A program made the position numbers and the translations under genes. Below, one piece after another: positions 46,575-58,980 of a stretch of DNA of 64,000 nucleotides (positions are counted from its first letter, which is position 1; each line of letters starts with the position of its first letter). The notes beneath the pieces are model-generated. The model saw nothing but the letters and a program-made list of their open reading frames with translations, did no database searches and had not been told where the DNA came from. The stretch covers positions 23,114,501-23,178,500 of the forward strand of contig JAZHRO010000036.1 in the NCBI GenBank assembly GCA_037157565.1, read 5' to 3'. This DNA is from Thalassia testudinum (taxonomy: Eukaryota; Streptophyta; Magnoliopsida; Alismatales; Hydrocharitaceae).

Positions 46575-46591
46575 TGGTGCCATTGCCGGGA
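46575..46591 (+). promoter_or_regulatory. Primer-binding site of element I
   Basis: TGGTGCCATTGCCGGGA, two mismatches from the tRNA-Asp complement over 17 bases, three bases after the LTR. Confidence 0.85.
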
Positions 46592-47826
46592 AGGCAATGC
46601 TCTTTGGTTTTTCTCACATTTTTCCACCTTACTAAACTTTTATCTCAATTTTATTTGATTTTACTGTGGTTGTAGGTACTCTTCGGAGGTGGGCAAAAGC
46701 AGTTGGATAGGAGAAAAGTGCAAATGAAGGTTCTGTAAGTGTACCTCACTACCCCCACCCAAGTTTCCATTTCTCCACACTAATAACTCAAACTAAAATC
46801 AACCTAGGTGCTTTTATAAACCCTAGGATAGATCTAATTATTTGATTGTCACTTCACCTCACCACACCATTTCGCATAAATTAAAAATACAAAAAAAAAT
46901 ATCTTCTCTTCTTGTGGGATTAACTTAAAAGAGACACACTTAACACCCACAACTTCTCACCTTAAGGCACACAATCACATCGATTCTATCACTTAACCAA
47001 AATCTGACTTATGGATCCAATACACTTAACTCAACACACACATAAGTGAGTAGAAATCTGAATAGGTTAAACATTTTTCGTGTGCCTTAACTAAGTGGTG
47101 CAACAGGCCAATTGATTGAGCTATTTTGAGTCACACCACTTAAGCAAAAAGTGATTCATCAGTAGCTTGCCCCATATGGTTGATTTTTAGGGATGAACTA
47201 GGCACTCCACATTTTTTTCTGATTTCTAAAGGAATATATCATCACAGGTGCTTGCAAAACTTGGAGTATTCTACTAAACCCTGATTGAACGAACCTAACA
47301 ATTAAGCCCTAAAAGCTATTAAACAAGGTTAAACCCTAAAAGACACATCATCAAATAACCTTGTTTGCAAACCGTGGTTGTGCATACACACACATTTGAA
47401 TTGATCATTAAGGGCACAACCCATATAAAGGGCCCATCACATTCCAAGAGCACGATCATCCCAAGCTTAACTAAAACTGAGTAGATGTTGGCCTTAAGGA
47501 TTAATTCGCTCTTCGGGGCTATGACTGACATTTTTTTCGATTAATCTGCTTCTACTGGTCCATCTGATGTCTAGCTAGGGGAGTAGCGTCAAATGACCAT
47601 AGTTAGGGTGTATCAAAGGAACCAGAGGTGCAAGACAAAGGACCTTCTCCCCAGCCCCTCCCTCTAACTGGTTGGATTGATTAGATAGAAGTCGACCAAA
47701 TCATTTCTATCATCTCAAGACGGGTCTTGGGAGTCTGTAGGTCATTAGGCTACCCAAATAAGGACAGGTTTGGTTGATTGTACTGTAGGGCACCTTTTTC
47801 TCTTCTATTTTCCCTCTTACACCACA
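46592..47826 (+). other. Element I leader with probable intron (46735-47788)
   Basis: Acceptor-like TGTGGTTGTAG near 46675, donor CTGTAAGT at 46735, acceptor TGATTGTACTGTAG ending 47788. The AAGGGCACAACCCATATAAA module plus GGGCCC is near 47411-47436. Collinear with E's leader throughout. No gene. Confidence 0.6.
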
Positions 47827-49371
47827 ATGTATCCTTCCACATCTTTCACACATTTCCAATCCTACCCTCTTACCAAAACATATCCTCAAGATGACTACTA
47901 TCCTGACTCGACTTATCATTACCCATCTCTTAGATGGGATAACTTTGATTGGGGATATGAATTCGGACCTCAGTGTCTAGGGCCTAACCCTGGACAACAA
48001 GACTATGATTATTATCCTTCTCACACCTACAATGATTATAGATCTCGACCCTTTGATGACTAAACCAACCCGATCTACAATCAGGAAGGATATGATGATT
48101 ATAACACCTACCCTCCCAAGTATTCCACTAAATATAGGTCACCACCATGTTTTGAACAACCCAAAATGATCTACTATCATGAAGGACCCCAAGAACCTTA
48201 ATATCATGACTCCCCTAGATTTAACTCGAACCCACCTAACCCTAAACTAAACCATTTAGTTCAGGTGAACCAAGTTTAAGATAGGGTGTTGGCTAACTTG
48301 AGGAACACCATACAATCTTTAAAAGTTCAGCCAACATCATGCACTAAAGCATTGGAGCCTATGATCAAAATGATTGATGAACTTAATAGTTCTCTATTGG
48401 ATTTTCTCCAAGATGTTAGCGATAGGAGCCTAGGTGAGTTTCTAGTTGAGAAATTATCAAGATTGAGGATGAAATTTGTGGTTGCCTTAGTCCAATTTTG
48501 GGATGATTCTCAAGATGAACCCCCTCTAGGAGAGCCAATGTCTGAACCCGCTCAGGCGCCTATCAGAGGGGATGCATGTTCTGAGGCTGGAGATGATCAG
48601 GCTGGTCTAGAGCAACCGATTGGGGATGAACCGATTACTTCACCTGAGATCCTCGAGCCAAGGAACGATGAAAAATATGTCTCCATGGACCATGAAATGA
48701 CATATGATTTTGAGACATATGTAAATGAGGATCAAGAATTCTTTAATTCTGAGGGTGAGGAATCTCTGAGTGACGTCTCACTTGAAGTTAAGGAAAACGA
48801 TTTTAGTGAGATGAACGTCCTCGAGGACCATGACTAACCATTTGATAGCTCGATTATTGAAGATTGTGATTTGGTTGGGGCTAACTTGGAGGATTCGAAT
48901 CCTCATTTACTAGAAGATTCAATCAGTAGCCCTATTCTTCAACCACACCCCAAAGAGCTGAGTGATCATACTTCTGAGATCATTATGCCCAAGTCAATTC
49001 TGATTCAGCCATGATTTCTTGACTTGGGAAAATCATATGGGGTGAATGACATCCTAGAGGTCCTGGAGCCTGAGCACTTGATGTTAGAGGATAGGAATTA
49101 GGAAGTGAGGATCTGGGAAGTTAACTTCAGGGAAAGTAGGATTTTGGATCTAAGGGTTCCTGTTGACCTGAAACTACTTACTTTCTACAAGGACCCTTAT
49201 GATGTCTTCGATGTGCAACCCAAGCATAGCATAATTGATTATATTTTTGAGCCAAATTCCACATGGACAGATAGGTATAGTGATTTAGACTTACCCATTG
49301 TCCGACACTTTAATCTTGGGTTGCACACCACGAAACCACAAACCTGGCCCTACAAGCACAATAATCTTTGA
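47827..49371 (+). pseudogene. ORFX of element I, full length in one frame with six stops
   Basis: From the ATG at 47827 (MYPSTSFTHFQ) to the stop at 49371 the frame is unbroken by indels over 515 codons, with stops at about 48061, 48199, 48280, 48835, 49012 and 49096. The first three align with Gln codons of E or G and one aligns with Trp, as expected from C-to-T decay. It shares with E and G the order N-terminal Tyr/Pro part (WDNFDWGYE), VLANLRNTIQSL helix, acidic middle, IWEVNF, DPYDVFD and RHFNLGLH. It ends about 25 residues after RHFNLGLH, giving the likely natural C-terminus of the family. Confidence 0.82.
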
Positions 49372-50975
49372 TTCTAGTGATTTTCATCCAGAACCATAGA
49401 ACCACTCAACCCTAGGGCACGAGTTTGCATCATAATCTAGTCCACTGCTGTGGACATCTTTTGCTGGTGGGTCTGAGGATTAATCTTTTAATTTTGCTTC
49501 TAACCTGCACTTGTGAATTCTTAATTTCTTCCTTGTATGTATTTGATGCCTAGCTAAAGGCATTAAATTTAGCGCATGTGTATACTCTCTTCTATCTACG
49601 GAGCTAACCAAATTGTCACAAAACTCAGGCAATATTCTGTTATTCCAGCCATTTCATGTCTTTATTTTCTACAACAAGGACATTGCATCATTTAAGCATG
49701 AAGGGGTGGATACTAATTCCTAAAATCATTTTGTTAACTCCGTTGAAATTTTTTTATTTTTTTTCTTAGAAAAAAAAAGAAAGAAATTAGGAGAAGAGAA
49801 CTTAGACGTTTGGAAGTTATTAACTTTAGGAATGATACTTTAGGACCAAAACACTTAGACTGTTCAGGTCTTCGAGCTTAATTAGTCTGGGAGTCCACTC
49901 GAATGTGGACTTAGTCTCAAGTCCTCGCCAAGTTAATTTTATTTTAATTTGGTAAATAGATTGGGGTGATAAGTACAGGACTTATCAACCTATGCTTTGA
50001 TTTAAGGGGGCTTTAAGTCTAAGCATCTACACACAATTTGCACTGACTCACTTTTCAATAATTTTTACAGAAATTAGGTAGCTAATGAACTTTCTAAGGT
50101 AGTATGCCTGGCAAGTTGCTGTGGGTAACAACCCATTGGCTAGTTGGCCATAGCCCAGTTATATAACCATTCTCTTCTTGCTGCCTTTAGGTAAATCTTA
50201 GATCAGGGAAACCTCCTACTTATAAAAATAGAAAAAAAGAAACACCTAAAAAGAAAATGAAAAAATAGAAAACGGAGAAAAATAGATAAGTAAATAAAAT
50301 CACACTTCACTGCACGAGTATGGTTGGCAAGTTACTGTGCGTAACAGCCCATTGGCCGGTTATCCAAAACCCAGCTCACAAAAATGCACAAATAATTCCT
50401 AAACACTTAGGAAGAAGTGGAGAAGTAGAATAAACTAGGGAAATATACACTGGGTTTGCCCTTGTGTTGACCCCATAAAAATAAAAACTAGAGAGAAAGC
50501 TACCATTGGAAAGATAGACCTCTAGGCAGAAATCTTTAAGGTCACCTAGGGTCGTAGAAACCTGAAGATCATTTTAATGGCCTCTTAGTGAGTCTATCAC
50601 CCTTTTACAAGATGCTTAGCACTTAGAGTCCTTTTTGAGTGTTGGGCAGGTTGGGTAGCCATAGAAAGCTACCTCGAAACCCTAAACTCAAAAATCCAAA
50701 AAAAGAGAAAAGAAGAAAAACAAAAAATGTATCTTCTCTTTTTAGATAAGGTGAGGACTTGAGCGGTCTGCATTCTGGTAGACACCCAAGTATTGTTGAG
50801 TTTTCGTAGTTTAGGACCTTAGTTGAAAATTTCTAATATTAATAAAAGACCTAGGCCTAATTTTCTATTATTAATGAACGACTTAAGCCTAAGCAATAGA
50901 GACCTAATTATATTTTTATACATAGCATATAGTTTAATTTTTTTAGGGATTAGCAAAAGATAGGCATGTTGTTAT
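49372..50975 (+). other. Element I 3' noncoding region and junction with H
   Basis: GGACATTGCATCATTTAAGCATG (internal tract region, about 49677-49699; positions given because it is degraded), hairpin modules at 50105-50149 and 50321-50365, A-rich runs near 50225-50290 and 50700, a remnant of the pre-tract hairpin (50938-50959), then ATAGGCATGTTGTTAT directly before H's LTR. No gene. Confidence 0.68.
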
Positions 50976-51798
50976 TGATTACACAGCAATCATAGGTATT
51001 AATTGACCTAGGTTAGGCTAGGACTTAGCAGAAGTTAGGGTTATTCATACATGCATAAGCATTATCTGCATCTTTACTGCTTTCCTTCAGCTATGCATAA
51101 AATAATGTTATAATGTGCTAATTAGGGGCATTATGTCAATTGCAGGCAATAAGATGATCAGGAGCTAGATCTAGAGTAGGATCTAAAGCAAGATCAGGAA
51201 TAACGGGTGTTGTAGTAGAGCTGGAGCAGAAGGCTTAGATTAGATGCAGGAATAATGATGTAAGGGAGTTAAGGTTTGCTATTCTATTAAGTCGGAATAA
51301 GGTAGTAAAATGTGAAGAGCTTAGGCCCATCTTGGCCCTAAGATAGCCTAGAGAATTCCCCCAAGCCTTGGCCACCCCTAGATTAGGTCACAGCACCCTA
51401 GGAAGCATTAAAACCCTAGTTCCAACCCTTATCTGGATGTCCAGATAAGTTATAGGACATCCAAGACCCTTAGCCAACTTCCGCACACCTCAAACCCACT
51501 TCTACATTGTTATTGGACATCCAGACACTTTGTCAGACGTCCAATTTTTACAGAATACCCAAAATAAAACCTAGATTTTCCCCTAACTCAGATTGGACAT
51601 CTAGAACTGAAGTCTGGACTTTTGATTTTTGAGTATAAGTCGTCTGATCATATTTTTGGACATCTGGAACTGGTCTCCAATTCCTATTTTGAGATTCAAG
51701 CCTTGATCTTGGATTTCTAGCTCCCTAGACCTAATCCCAACCCCATAGGAACCTAAATCAAGGTGTCCTAACCTTTGTACATCACCTCTATACCTACT

Positions 51799-52025
51799 TG
51801 AGGACCTAATTAGGTCCTCACCAAATCCAATTGACTTAAATCAAAGTCAATTACCTTCACCTAAGTCAATTGGACTCATTGAGTCCAATTGAGCTTTGAT
51901 CTCAACCCACACAAGTTCAATTGGACTTAGTGAGAGTCCAATTGACCTAAACATAACCTAATTGAGTCATTTCACTCTCAATTAGGTTCACACTCATTCA
52001 ATTAAACTTAGGTTAAGTTTAATTG
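51799..52025 (+). repeat. Array of six hairpins in element H LTR
   Basis: In 227 bp: a perfect 22-bp palindrome (51799-51820); AATTGACTT/AAGTCAATT (51829-51852); CAATTGGACTCA/TGAGTCCAATTG (51867-51891); TCAATTGGACT/AGTCCAATTGA (51917-51945); AACCTAATTGAG/CTCAATTAGGTT (51955-51988); CAATTAAACTTA/TAAGTTTAATTG (51999-52025). Repeated in the 3' LTR (about 63543-63770) and, diverged, in A. Confidence 0.8.
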
Positions 52026-52125
52026 CAATTTCCCCTTAGCAATTAGGTTTTGTAACCCTAATTCAGGGCATACACCTACCTAAAACCCTTAGGACCTAAC
52101 CTAAACCACCTAGCCACATAGGGCA

Positions 52126-52148
52126 CGACCACACACACACACACACAC
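52126..52148. repeat. CA dinucleotide microsatellite
   Basis: About eleven CA units, also at 63876-63898 in the 3' LTR copy. Confidence 0.85.
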
Positions 52149-53270
52149 CAATTCACGGACTCCCACACATCTAAAGTTCTCTAGAACTCCCTCCAAGTGG
52201 TGCCACTCTTGGTTGCCAAATTTAGCAAATAAGAGGCATTCAAATTGAGATCCACATTTTGTGGATCTCAAAACCACTTGGCCAGCCACTCTTGAACTCC
52301 CTCTAGAGAGTTCCACACTTCTCTAGAGAGAATCCCTTAGGCCATTTGCACCCATTCACATCCATTGGCTCCCATCCACATTCATGGCTTCATCCACATC
52401 CACTTAGGCTAGCCGCCTCCCTCTCCACCACCATCTCCGCGAGCTGAGCACCACCATGAAGGACACCATGCCGAGATACTGGATCACTCCTCTCTCTCTT
52501 GAATGGTCAGCCTAAGCTCCATTGGCTACCCCTGATTCTCCTCTCCACCATTCCAAGGCCATTGGAGACCACCTCCGAATGCCCTCACTTCTGATAGATT
52601 AGTAGCTAGTTCTTTACATTTACTGCTTTTAATTACTACTTAGTAGTGTAGTACTTATTCTCCCCAAACAATGCATGCAAAATCCCCCAGTAGATTCTTG
52701 TATACGATTATTTTCTGGTAGCTAGATCTACATTTGAAGCATTTCTGTACAAGCTTTCCTCTTCAAGTTCATGTTGCAAACACTCTCCAGATGAATGAAT
52801 GAAAAATATTTTTTCTATATATATATGTCTATGTGTTGAGAATCATCACGAGCTCATTGTAATATATTTTGTGTGATTAATGTTGCCTGTTTTTAATTTC
52901 TGATATTTTGCAACAAGCATGTCATTTCCGGAAAATATAGAAAATCTGACTATAGATGCATGTTTTGTAAACAGTCACCACCTCACTAATATTGTGTGCA
53001 CAGAAACGCACACTTTCACCTTTGTGATCTATTTAACACATGCACACGTAATCAGGGTTCATAATAGAAGTGGTGAAATTTTAATCAAAACAATGGAAAC
53101 TAGCATGCGATTTTGAACAAAGTAGATCGGTAAAAGATTGAATTGAAAAGTAAAACAAACACCTCCGAGAGACGAACGACTGGGACTCAACGTCTCGTTA
53201 TCTTTTATTAAATATCTTTATTTGATCGTATTTCACACTATACTACGATACTTTACGCTTTCCGAACAAA

Positions 53271-53288
53271 TAGCACCATTACCGGGGA
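53271..53288 (+). promoter_or_regulatory. Primer-binding site of element H (decayed)
   Basis: TAGCACCATTACCGGGGA, four mismatches from the tRNA-Asp complement, all G-to-A or C-to-A type, followed by GGCAACG as in the other elements. Confidence 0.8.
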
Positions 53289-54843
53289 GGCAACGTGATT
53301 TTCTTTGATTTCGATCTTTTAAGCTATCACTGTCAAATCTCTCTCTACTTTGTTTTTGATGTGCAGGATAACACAGAAGAAAAATGGGATCTGCTCACAC
53401 AATGAGCACAGCAAAGAAAAAATCAGGTGCACATCATCTCCCCTTTAGATTTGGTTTCCTTTTTGAACCTTAGGAGTAGATTTACTTTCTGCAAGTTCTT
53501 TTGAAAAAAAAAAATCTTTATTCAATTTCATGAAAAAGAAAAAAATCAAATAAAAAAAAATTGGAAAAAATCTAGATTAGGTTTCTTTTTGAATCGTAGG
53601 TTAGTTTGAAAAAAATAAAAAAAAGTAAAAAAAAAGAGATATTTTCTTTGAATCCTTAGAAAACTTTGTTTTGAAAAAAATAAGTCATAAAAGTTTTTGA
53701 AAAAAAACATTTTAGGTGGAAAGCTTGGATTTCAAACCCAAAACCCTTTTTAAAAGCTTTTCCACCACCGTCTGATTTTTGGTCACATTTCATGTCTGAT
53801 TCAAAAATTTGATTGCTGAAAAATTAGTAGGCAAAAAATTTTGAAATTCGGGCCAAACCTTCATTCTCAAACCATCTTTCAAACACCACCATTCTTTTGA
53901 AAAAATTCTAAGTATAAAATTTTGAAAAATTCGCGAAGTGCACTGGGATCAGACTGACCCAACTTCAAAATTTTTCAAATTTCAAAAAGTAATTTCGAGC
54001 AATCTGAGAATCTTTTTTGGTTAATCATGGTGGAATTTGAAAGCTTATCTCATTGGTTTTATTTTCCATATTTTTCCCAAATTTTTAAGGTCAATTGTTA
54101 CTGTTCAAAGCGAAAAATTGACCAGGGGTCAAAATTCCAAATCTGACCTCTTGACATTCAAAAATCCCTAAAAATTCAGTTGAAACAGTAAAAATTCCAA
54201 GAAAATATTCTCTGAAAAGATAATTGAATAAGAAATCTACTCACCAAATTTCAAGTTAGTTGGATTCCAATTGTTGTCAGAGAATGAACCTTACTTTTGT
54301 GATCTGCTGAAACAAAACAAAACCCTAGAAGTGCATGAACCTTAGGGTAAATCTTTAGGGTTACAACTTAGAGACCACACTTGGGCTAACCTAGAGTTAA
54401 TCAAGTCTAGTACTTAGCCGGTGAGTCTGGTCACCTTGTGGGCCACTCACCAAGAGAAAGCCCCACTGAAGAAAATGGGCTAAAATAAAATTTTAAAACA
54501 TGAAATAAAATCCGAATTCGTTGTCGTACTACTGGGTGGTTTCAACCTCTTGGCTTGGTTAGCGAAGAGGTGGGAATCACTTTTAGTCTATTGTACGATG
54601 AATTTCTTCAGGAATTAAAACCTAAAACGAAAAATCCGGTCATTCGATTCATAAGGACCACTTGATTGATAGGGCCTTAGCCTTGTCATGCTTAGCTACA
54701 CCAACCCACGAGTTGGGTGGTGTATGCGAGGAAGGAGGTCAATTAGACATCACTTGGTTGGACCTTGGGAGCCACTCCTAAGTAGGTGAGTCACCTCGTC
54801 GGGACCATCTTCTCCCCCCACTTCTTCTACTCCCAGAGCCACC
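53289..54843 (+). other. Element H leader
   Basis: AT-rich noncoding region, different from the leader shared by B, C, E and I. It has an acceptor-like TTTTTGATGTGCAG near 53366, A-rich runs at 53505-53700, and a pyrimidine-rich acceptor-like stretch ending CCCAG ten bases before the gag ATG. No gene seen. Confidence 0.6.
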
Positions 54844-56700
54844 ATGGCTAATCCTGGACCTAGACCTAGACCGAGTCAGGACATCGAGAATCTAGACTCA
54901 ATGGCTCGTCTGGAAGACTGGGTAGTCGAATTTGAGGAGCGGCATCAGTAGAGCATTGATCGCATCTTAACGGTGCTTGACAAGATGCAGTACTTGCTGT
55001 GAGGAGAGCAACTGTGGGATTTCTATGACCCAGCCACTCAAATCGTCGCACCACTAGTCAGGATTCCCATAGGCGAAGATGTGTTTGAGCTCAAGCCCAA
55101 TGTGATTGGGTTGATCAGCACTCACTTCTATGGGAACTCAAGCGAAGATCCGTTTCAGCACCTAGAGGACCTGAGTCGACTCGCAGAAATGATTCAACCT
55201 AGGAACATCGATCTTGGGATTGTTTTAATGAAGCTCTTCCCATTTTCTCTGAGGGACAAAGCTTCATACTGGTTCAAGACCGTTGGGAAGCTGATTGGAA
55301 CCTGGCTAGAATTACGACGTGAATTCCTATAAAAGTTCTTCCCAATCGGTCGAACAAACGTAATGCGCCGTGCAATCATGACTTTCGCCCAGGGAGCTGG
55401 GGAAAAGTTACACGAAGCATGGGACAGGTTTCACGACCTTCTCTGGAAATGCCTGCACCATGGTATACCCAAATGGCACCTGGCTCAGATCTTCTACCAT
55501 GGGCTGGATGACACACATCGGTATCCGGCCAATGCATCTAGCAGTGGGAATTTCCTCGCAAATGACGAGAACAGCGCATTTGAACTGTTTGAATCATTAG
55601 CAGAGAACTCGATGAATGCCGCATCCATGAACCAATTCCAGTGGCCTGGTCAGCAGCGGGTCGGTGTCCACGAGGCTCACACCGAGTCTATTCGAGCCGA
55701 CATGGATATCCTCGTCAAGCAGTTAGATATAATAAATCTAATCGAGAAGAAGATTGACCAGATCAGTCAGGGTCAATCTGACTCGAGCTTTGCAGCCTTA
55801 AGACCCTCCTATGCACGCTGAGGCCCTCCTGCTCGAGTTAATCTACTCACTCAGGTTTCATCTTCTCCGTATTTACGAGATCCCGCATATTAGGATCCCA
55901 TAAATAATCTAGATCTGGCACCCTACGACCAGGGTTACGCACTACCCGTAGATTACAATGCGTACCCCCTTGACGGATATACGTCTCCGACATCTTCGGC
56001 CTACGAGGACGTCAGTGCTATCCACGGATACAGGCGTAATAACCCGTATACAGAGACGTATAACCTTGGTTGGTGCCAGCATCCGAACTTCTCTTGGTTT
56101 GGTAATTCACAAAGGCCACATCATGATCCACACTACTAGACCAGGTAATACTGGAATGCGCAAAACACGTACCCTAGGTAGCAGCCATTCCCACATCAAC
56201 AGCAACCCCATTCTTTATACCAGCCATTGCACCAAGCTGCCAACTACCCTCCAAAGTGGGCTGACCCTTTCAAGGCACTGAAAGAGGAGCTGCAAGAATC
56301 AATGAGGAAATCCACACAAGATTGCTTGCAGATTATGAAGGAGATGGCTGATCAGATATAGACCATACAGAACATGCAAAACCAGCTGTTGTAGGAGCAT
56401 TGGACTCAAGGAGCCTTGCCCTCCCAACCCATCTTGAATCCTCAATATGTGTAGAGCCAGGGTGCCCTGCCTAGGTTTCAGGCACCACAAGAATAGGCAT
56501 ACGCCATACTACAGGCGCCTCCTGCACGACCCAGCTATGCGTAAGGCCAACCGCCTTTATATAACCCCACATATTCTGCCCCTTCCGCTCCTCCACCACC
56601 TCATGGATAGCAAGCTGATGCACATGCTTTCTCTTTGAGGAGTAGAAGAAAGACATTCGACCCACCACATAGGCAGATGGATCCTGATTTTTTCCACCCT
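54844..56700 (+). pseudogene. Element H Athila-type gag
   Basis: The ATG at 54844 lies in a good context (ACCATGG) and starts MANPGPRPRPSQD. Order: a helical N-terminus with stops, FELKPNVIGLISTHFYG, EDPFQHLEDL, LFPFSLRDKASYWF, a TAA, then KFFPIGRT, GEKLHEAWDRFHDLLWKC, PKWHLAQIFYHGLD, a segment to about 55820, GWCQHPNFSW near 56070, and a Gln-rich tail. This is the capsid gene of the element. Stops at TAG, TGA and TAA mostly read as decayed Gln or Arg codons. The frame shifts at least once after 55820. Confidence 0.85.
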
Positions 56701-56739
56701 TCGCCACAGGTGGGTTTGACTCGATCTTAGGAGCCACCT

Positions 56740-57810
56740 GTGGAAGATAAGGGTAAGAGGCCACTTGACCCTGAGATTCCCATCCCTTTTCCTGAGGCTC
56801 TGACACAAAATGCGATACAAAAAAAGGACATGCAGAATTTTGAGGGTCTGAAATCGATGTTCAAGGAAGTACATATTCAGGTCCCCTTCCTCGAGGCAAT
56901 TGATCACATTCCCACTGTCGCTAGGTTCTTCAAGGACTATTGTACCCCGAAGCGACAACCCAGAATTGGATGATAGGCGGTACTATCAAAAGAGGCTAGC
57001 GCTGTGATTCTAGCTGACTCGCTATCGAAAAAGAAAGACCCTGGTACCCCACTCATATCTTTCTTCTTGTAGGATTCTCCATTTGATCGAGCCCTTCTAT
57101 ATCTGGGTTCGTCCATCAACCTAACTCCCACTGCCATATGTGATCGATTTCGATTTGGGGAGTTGAAGCCCACCTCAGTCACGATTCAGCTGGCTGATAG
57201 ATCAGTCAAAACACTGATGGGGGTGGTTGAGAACGTGATTGTGAGAGTCCGTGGGTTCTGCTTTCCTGCAAACTTTTTCATTCTCGATATGAATGTTCCT
57301 CCTAATCTCCGAGATGCACCAATTATTTTGGGTCACCCATTTCTTGCGATAGCCCGAGTGAACATTGATTGCGTATCTGGGTGTATGGAGATAGCCCTAG
57401 GCAATGAGCGACTTTGACTGGACATATTCAGGGCAGCAAAGAACTTCGACTGTGATCGAATAGAGGAGGATGGTGAAGATGAAGATGCGGCATACTGTGG
57501 TAACATTGGGCTCCTTTGTGATGACCCAAGGTCTCATTTGTCTACACTATCAGGGTTCTTGGACCTCGATCCATACGGGACTAAAACCACTGCACTACAC
57601 ATATCTCCCCGAGGATCTAACTATTTAAGGTGTGCTTCTGACCACAGCACCCCTGAATCTAGCTATCCTGATCCACACATTGCTGAATCACCCCTGTTGT
57701 TGCAGGAAGACGTGACTATAGCTAATGGGTTTCCCGTTAATGCAATCACAATAGATTATTTCATAGGGAGCGACTCAGCAAGAATTCACATGCACATGGA
57801 TCAATAGATT
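56740..57810 (+). pseudogene. Element H gag-pol linker and aspartic protease
   Basis: DKGKRPLDPEIPIPFPEAL, then VPFLEAIDHIPTVARFFKDY, then after a break the protease LLYLGSSINLTP near 57090 (catalytic Asp changed to Tyr), TIQLADRSVKTLMG, and APIILGHPFLAIARVNID. A TGA at 57416 precedes the linker LDIFRAAKNFD and an acidic region. Protease activity is lost by the Asp-to-Tyr change alone. Confidence 0.82.
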
Positions 57811-57879
57811 CCCACCCTCGATTTTGTTCCTCCCACTCTCACTTTTGACTTTGACCCACCCATGATTGAATTGAAGCCC

Positions 57880-58980
57880 ATACCTGATTCACTTAAGTAT
57901 GTGTTCTTGGGCAAAAGTGAGACATACCCAGTCATTATCAATGCCCACTTAACCCAAGAATAGGAGCATCAATTGCTTTCTATGTGCATGACCATAGGGC
58001 TGCTATCGGGTGGAGTATTGCTGATCACCGCGGTATTCACCCCATGTATTGCACTCATCACATTTACACGAATGAAGGGTGAAACCTTCGAGACAACCTC
58101 AAAGACGACTTAACTCGAATATGCTAGAGGTTGTTAAGAAGGAGATCATCAAATGGCTAGATGCAGATATTGTATACCCAATCTCAGATAGCCAGTGGGT
58201 GAGTCCGATCCAGATAGTGCCCAAGAAAGTAGGACTCACCATCGTAAAAACTGATAAGGGTGAATCCATCCCGACCCGCACTGCGACATCATGGTGGGTC
58301 TGCATCGACTACAGGAAACTGAACACGGCTACACAGAAGGATCACTTTCCTTTGCCGTTCATTAATCAGATCTTGGAATGCTTAGTCAGACGTAGTTTCT
58401 TCTGCTTTCTGGATGGATACTCCGGGTATAATCAAGTAGCGATTAGCCCAGAAGATCAAGACAAGACCACATTCACATGCCCCTTTGGAACATTTCCTTT
58501 CAAACAGATGCCCTTTGGCCTTTGCAATGCACTAATGACATTTCAGTGTTGTATGATGGCCATCTTCTTTGACATGCTTAGGGACTATGTGGAGATATTC
58601 ATGGATGACTTCTCCATTTTTGGAGATGATTTCGAATCTTGTCTTGATAACCTCACCAAGATCCTGAAATGGTGTATTGAGGTGAACCTAGTACTACCCT
58701 GGAAGAAAACCCATTTCATGGTGAGGGATGGCATAGTACTAGGGCACAGGATCTCCAAAAATGGACTCGAGGTCGATCGAGCTAAATCTAGGATTATTTC
58801 CCACTTACTGCCACCTATCTTGGTCAAGCAGATTAGATCATTCTTGGGTCATGTCAGCTTCTATCGGAGATTTATACGCGATTTCTCGAAAATTGCACGG
58901 CCCTTGACAAATCTCCTGGTTGCTGATGTCCCATTTGCATTTGATACCTCGTGTCTCAGCGCCTTCGAGACTTTATGAAG
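57880..58980 (+). pseudogene. Element H reverse transcriptase
   Basis: KYVFLGKSETYP near 57895, then an open stretch from 58079: KPSRQPQRRLNSNMLEVVKK, WVSPIQIVPKK, VCIDYRKLNTATQKDHFPL, FCFLDGYSGYNQVAI, TFTCPFGTFPFKQMPFGLC, and the catalytic FMDDFSIFG at about 58598. The thumb/connection (FLGHVSFYRRFIRDFSKIA) runs to a TGA at 58976. The FMDD form and the DYRKLN context are typical of Athila. The core RT is open for 299 codons, the best-preserved enzyme domain in the window. Confidence 0.9.

Larger units (their letters stand above)
45467..50975 (+). mobile_element. Element I: ORFX-type element, fused to element H at its 3' end
   Basis: The 5' LTR (45467-46571), PBS, leader, ORFX pseudogene and 3' noncoding modules are in the same order as in E. 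At the place where its own 3' LTR should start, after GCAAAAGATAGGCATG and seven bases, comes an H-type LTR (TGATTACACAGCAATCA). No I-type 3' LTR is seen. Either I and H form one chimeric insertion, or H inserted exactly at I's purine tract/LTR border. Confidence 0.82.
50976..53268 (+). repeat. Element H 5' LTR
   Basis: Length 2293 bp, TGATTACACAGCAATCA to GAACA. It contains the hairpin array 51799-52025, a CA microsatellite (52126-52148), a TATATATA near 52817 as possible promoter, and the U5-like stretch CGAACGACTGGGACTCAACG near 53173. The first 1278 bp are very similar to 62723-64000. Confidence 0.88.

Noticed and set aside
56471..56958. Minus-strand frames of 111 and 133 codons in H
   Set aside because: Antisense shadows of gag and the gag-pol linker.
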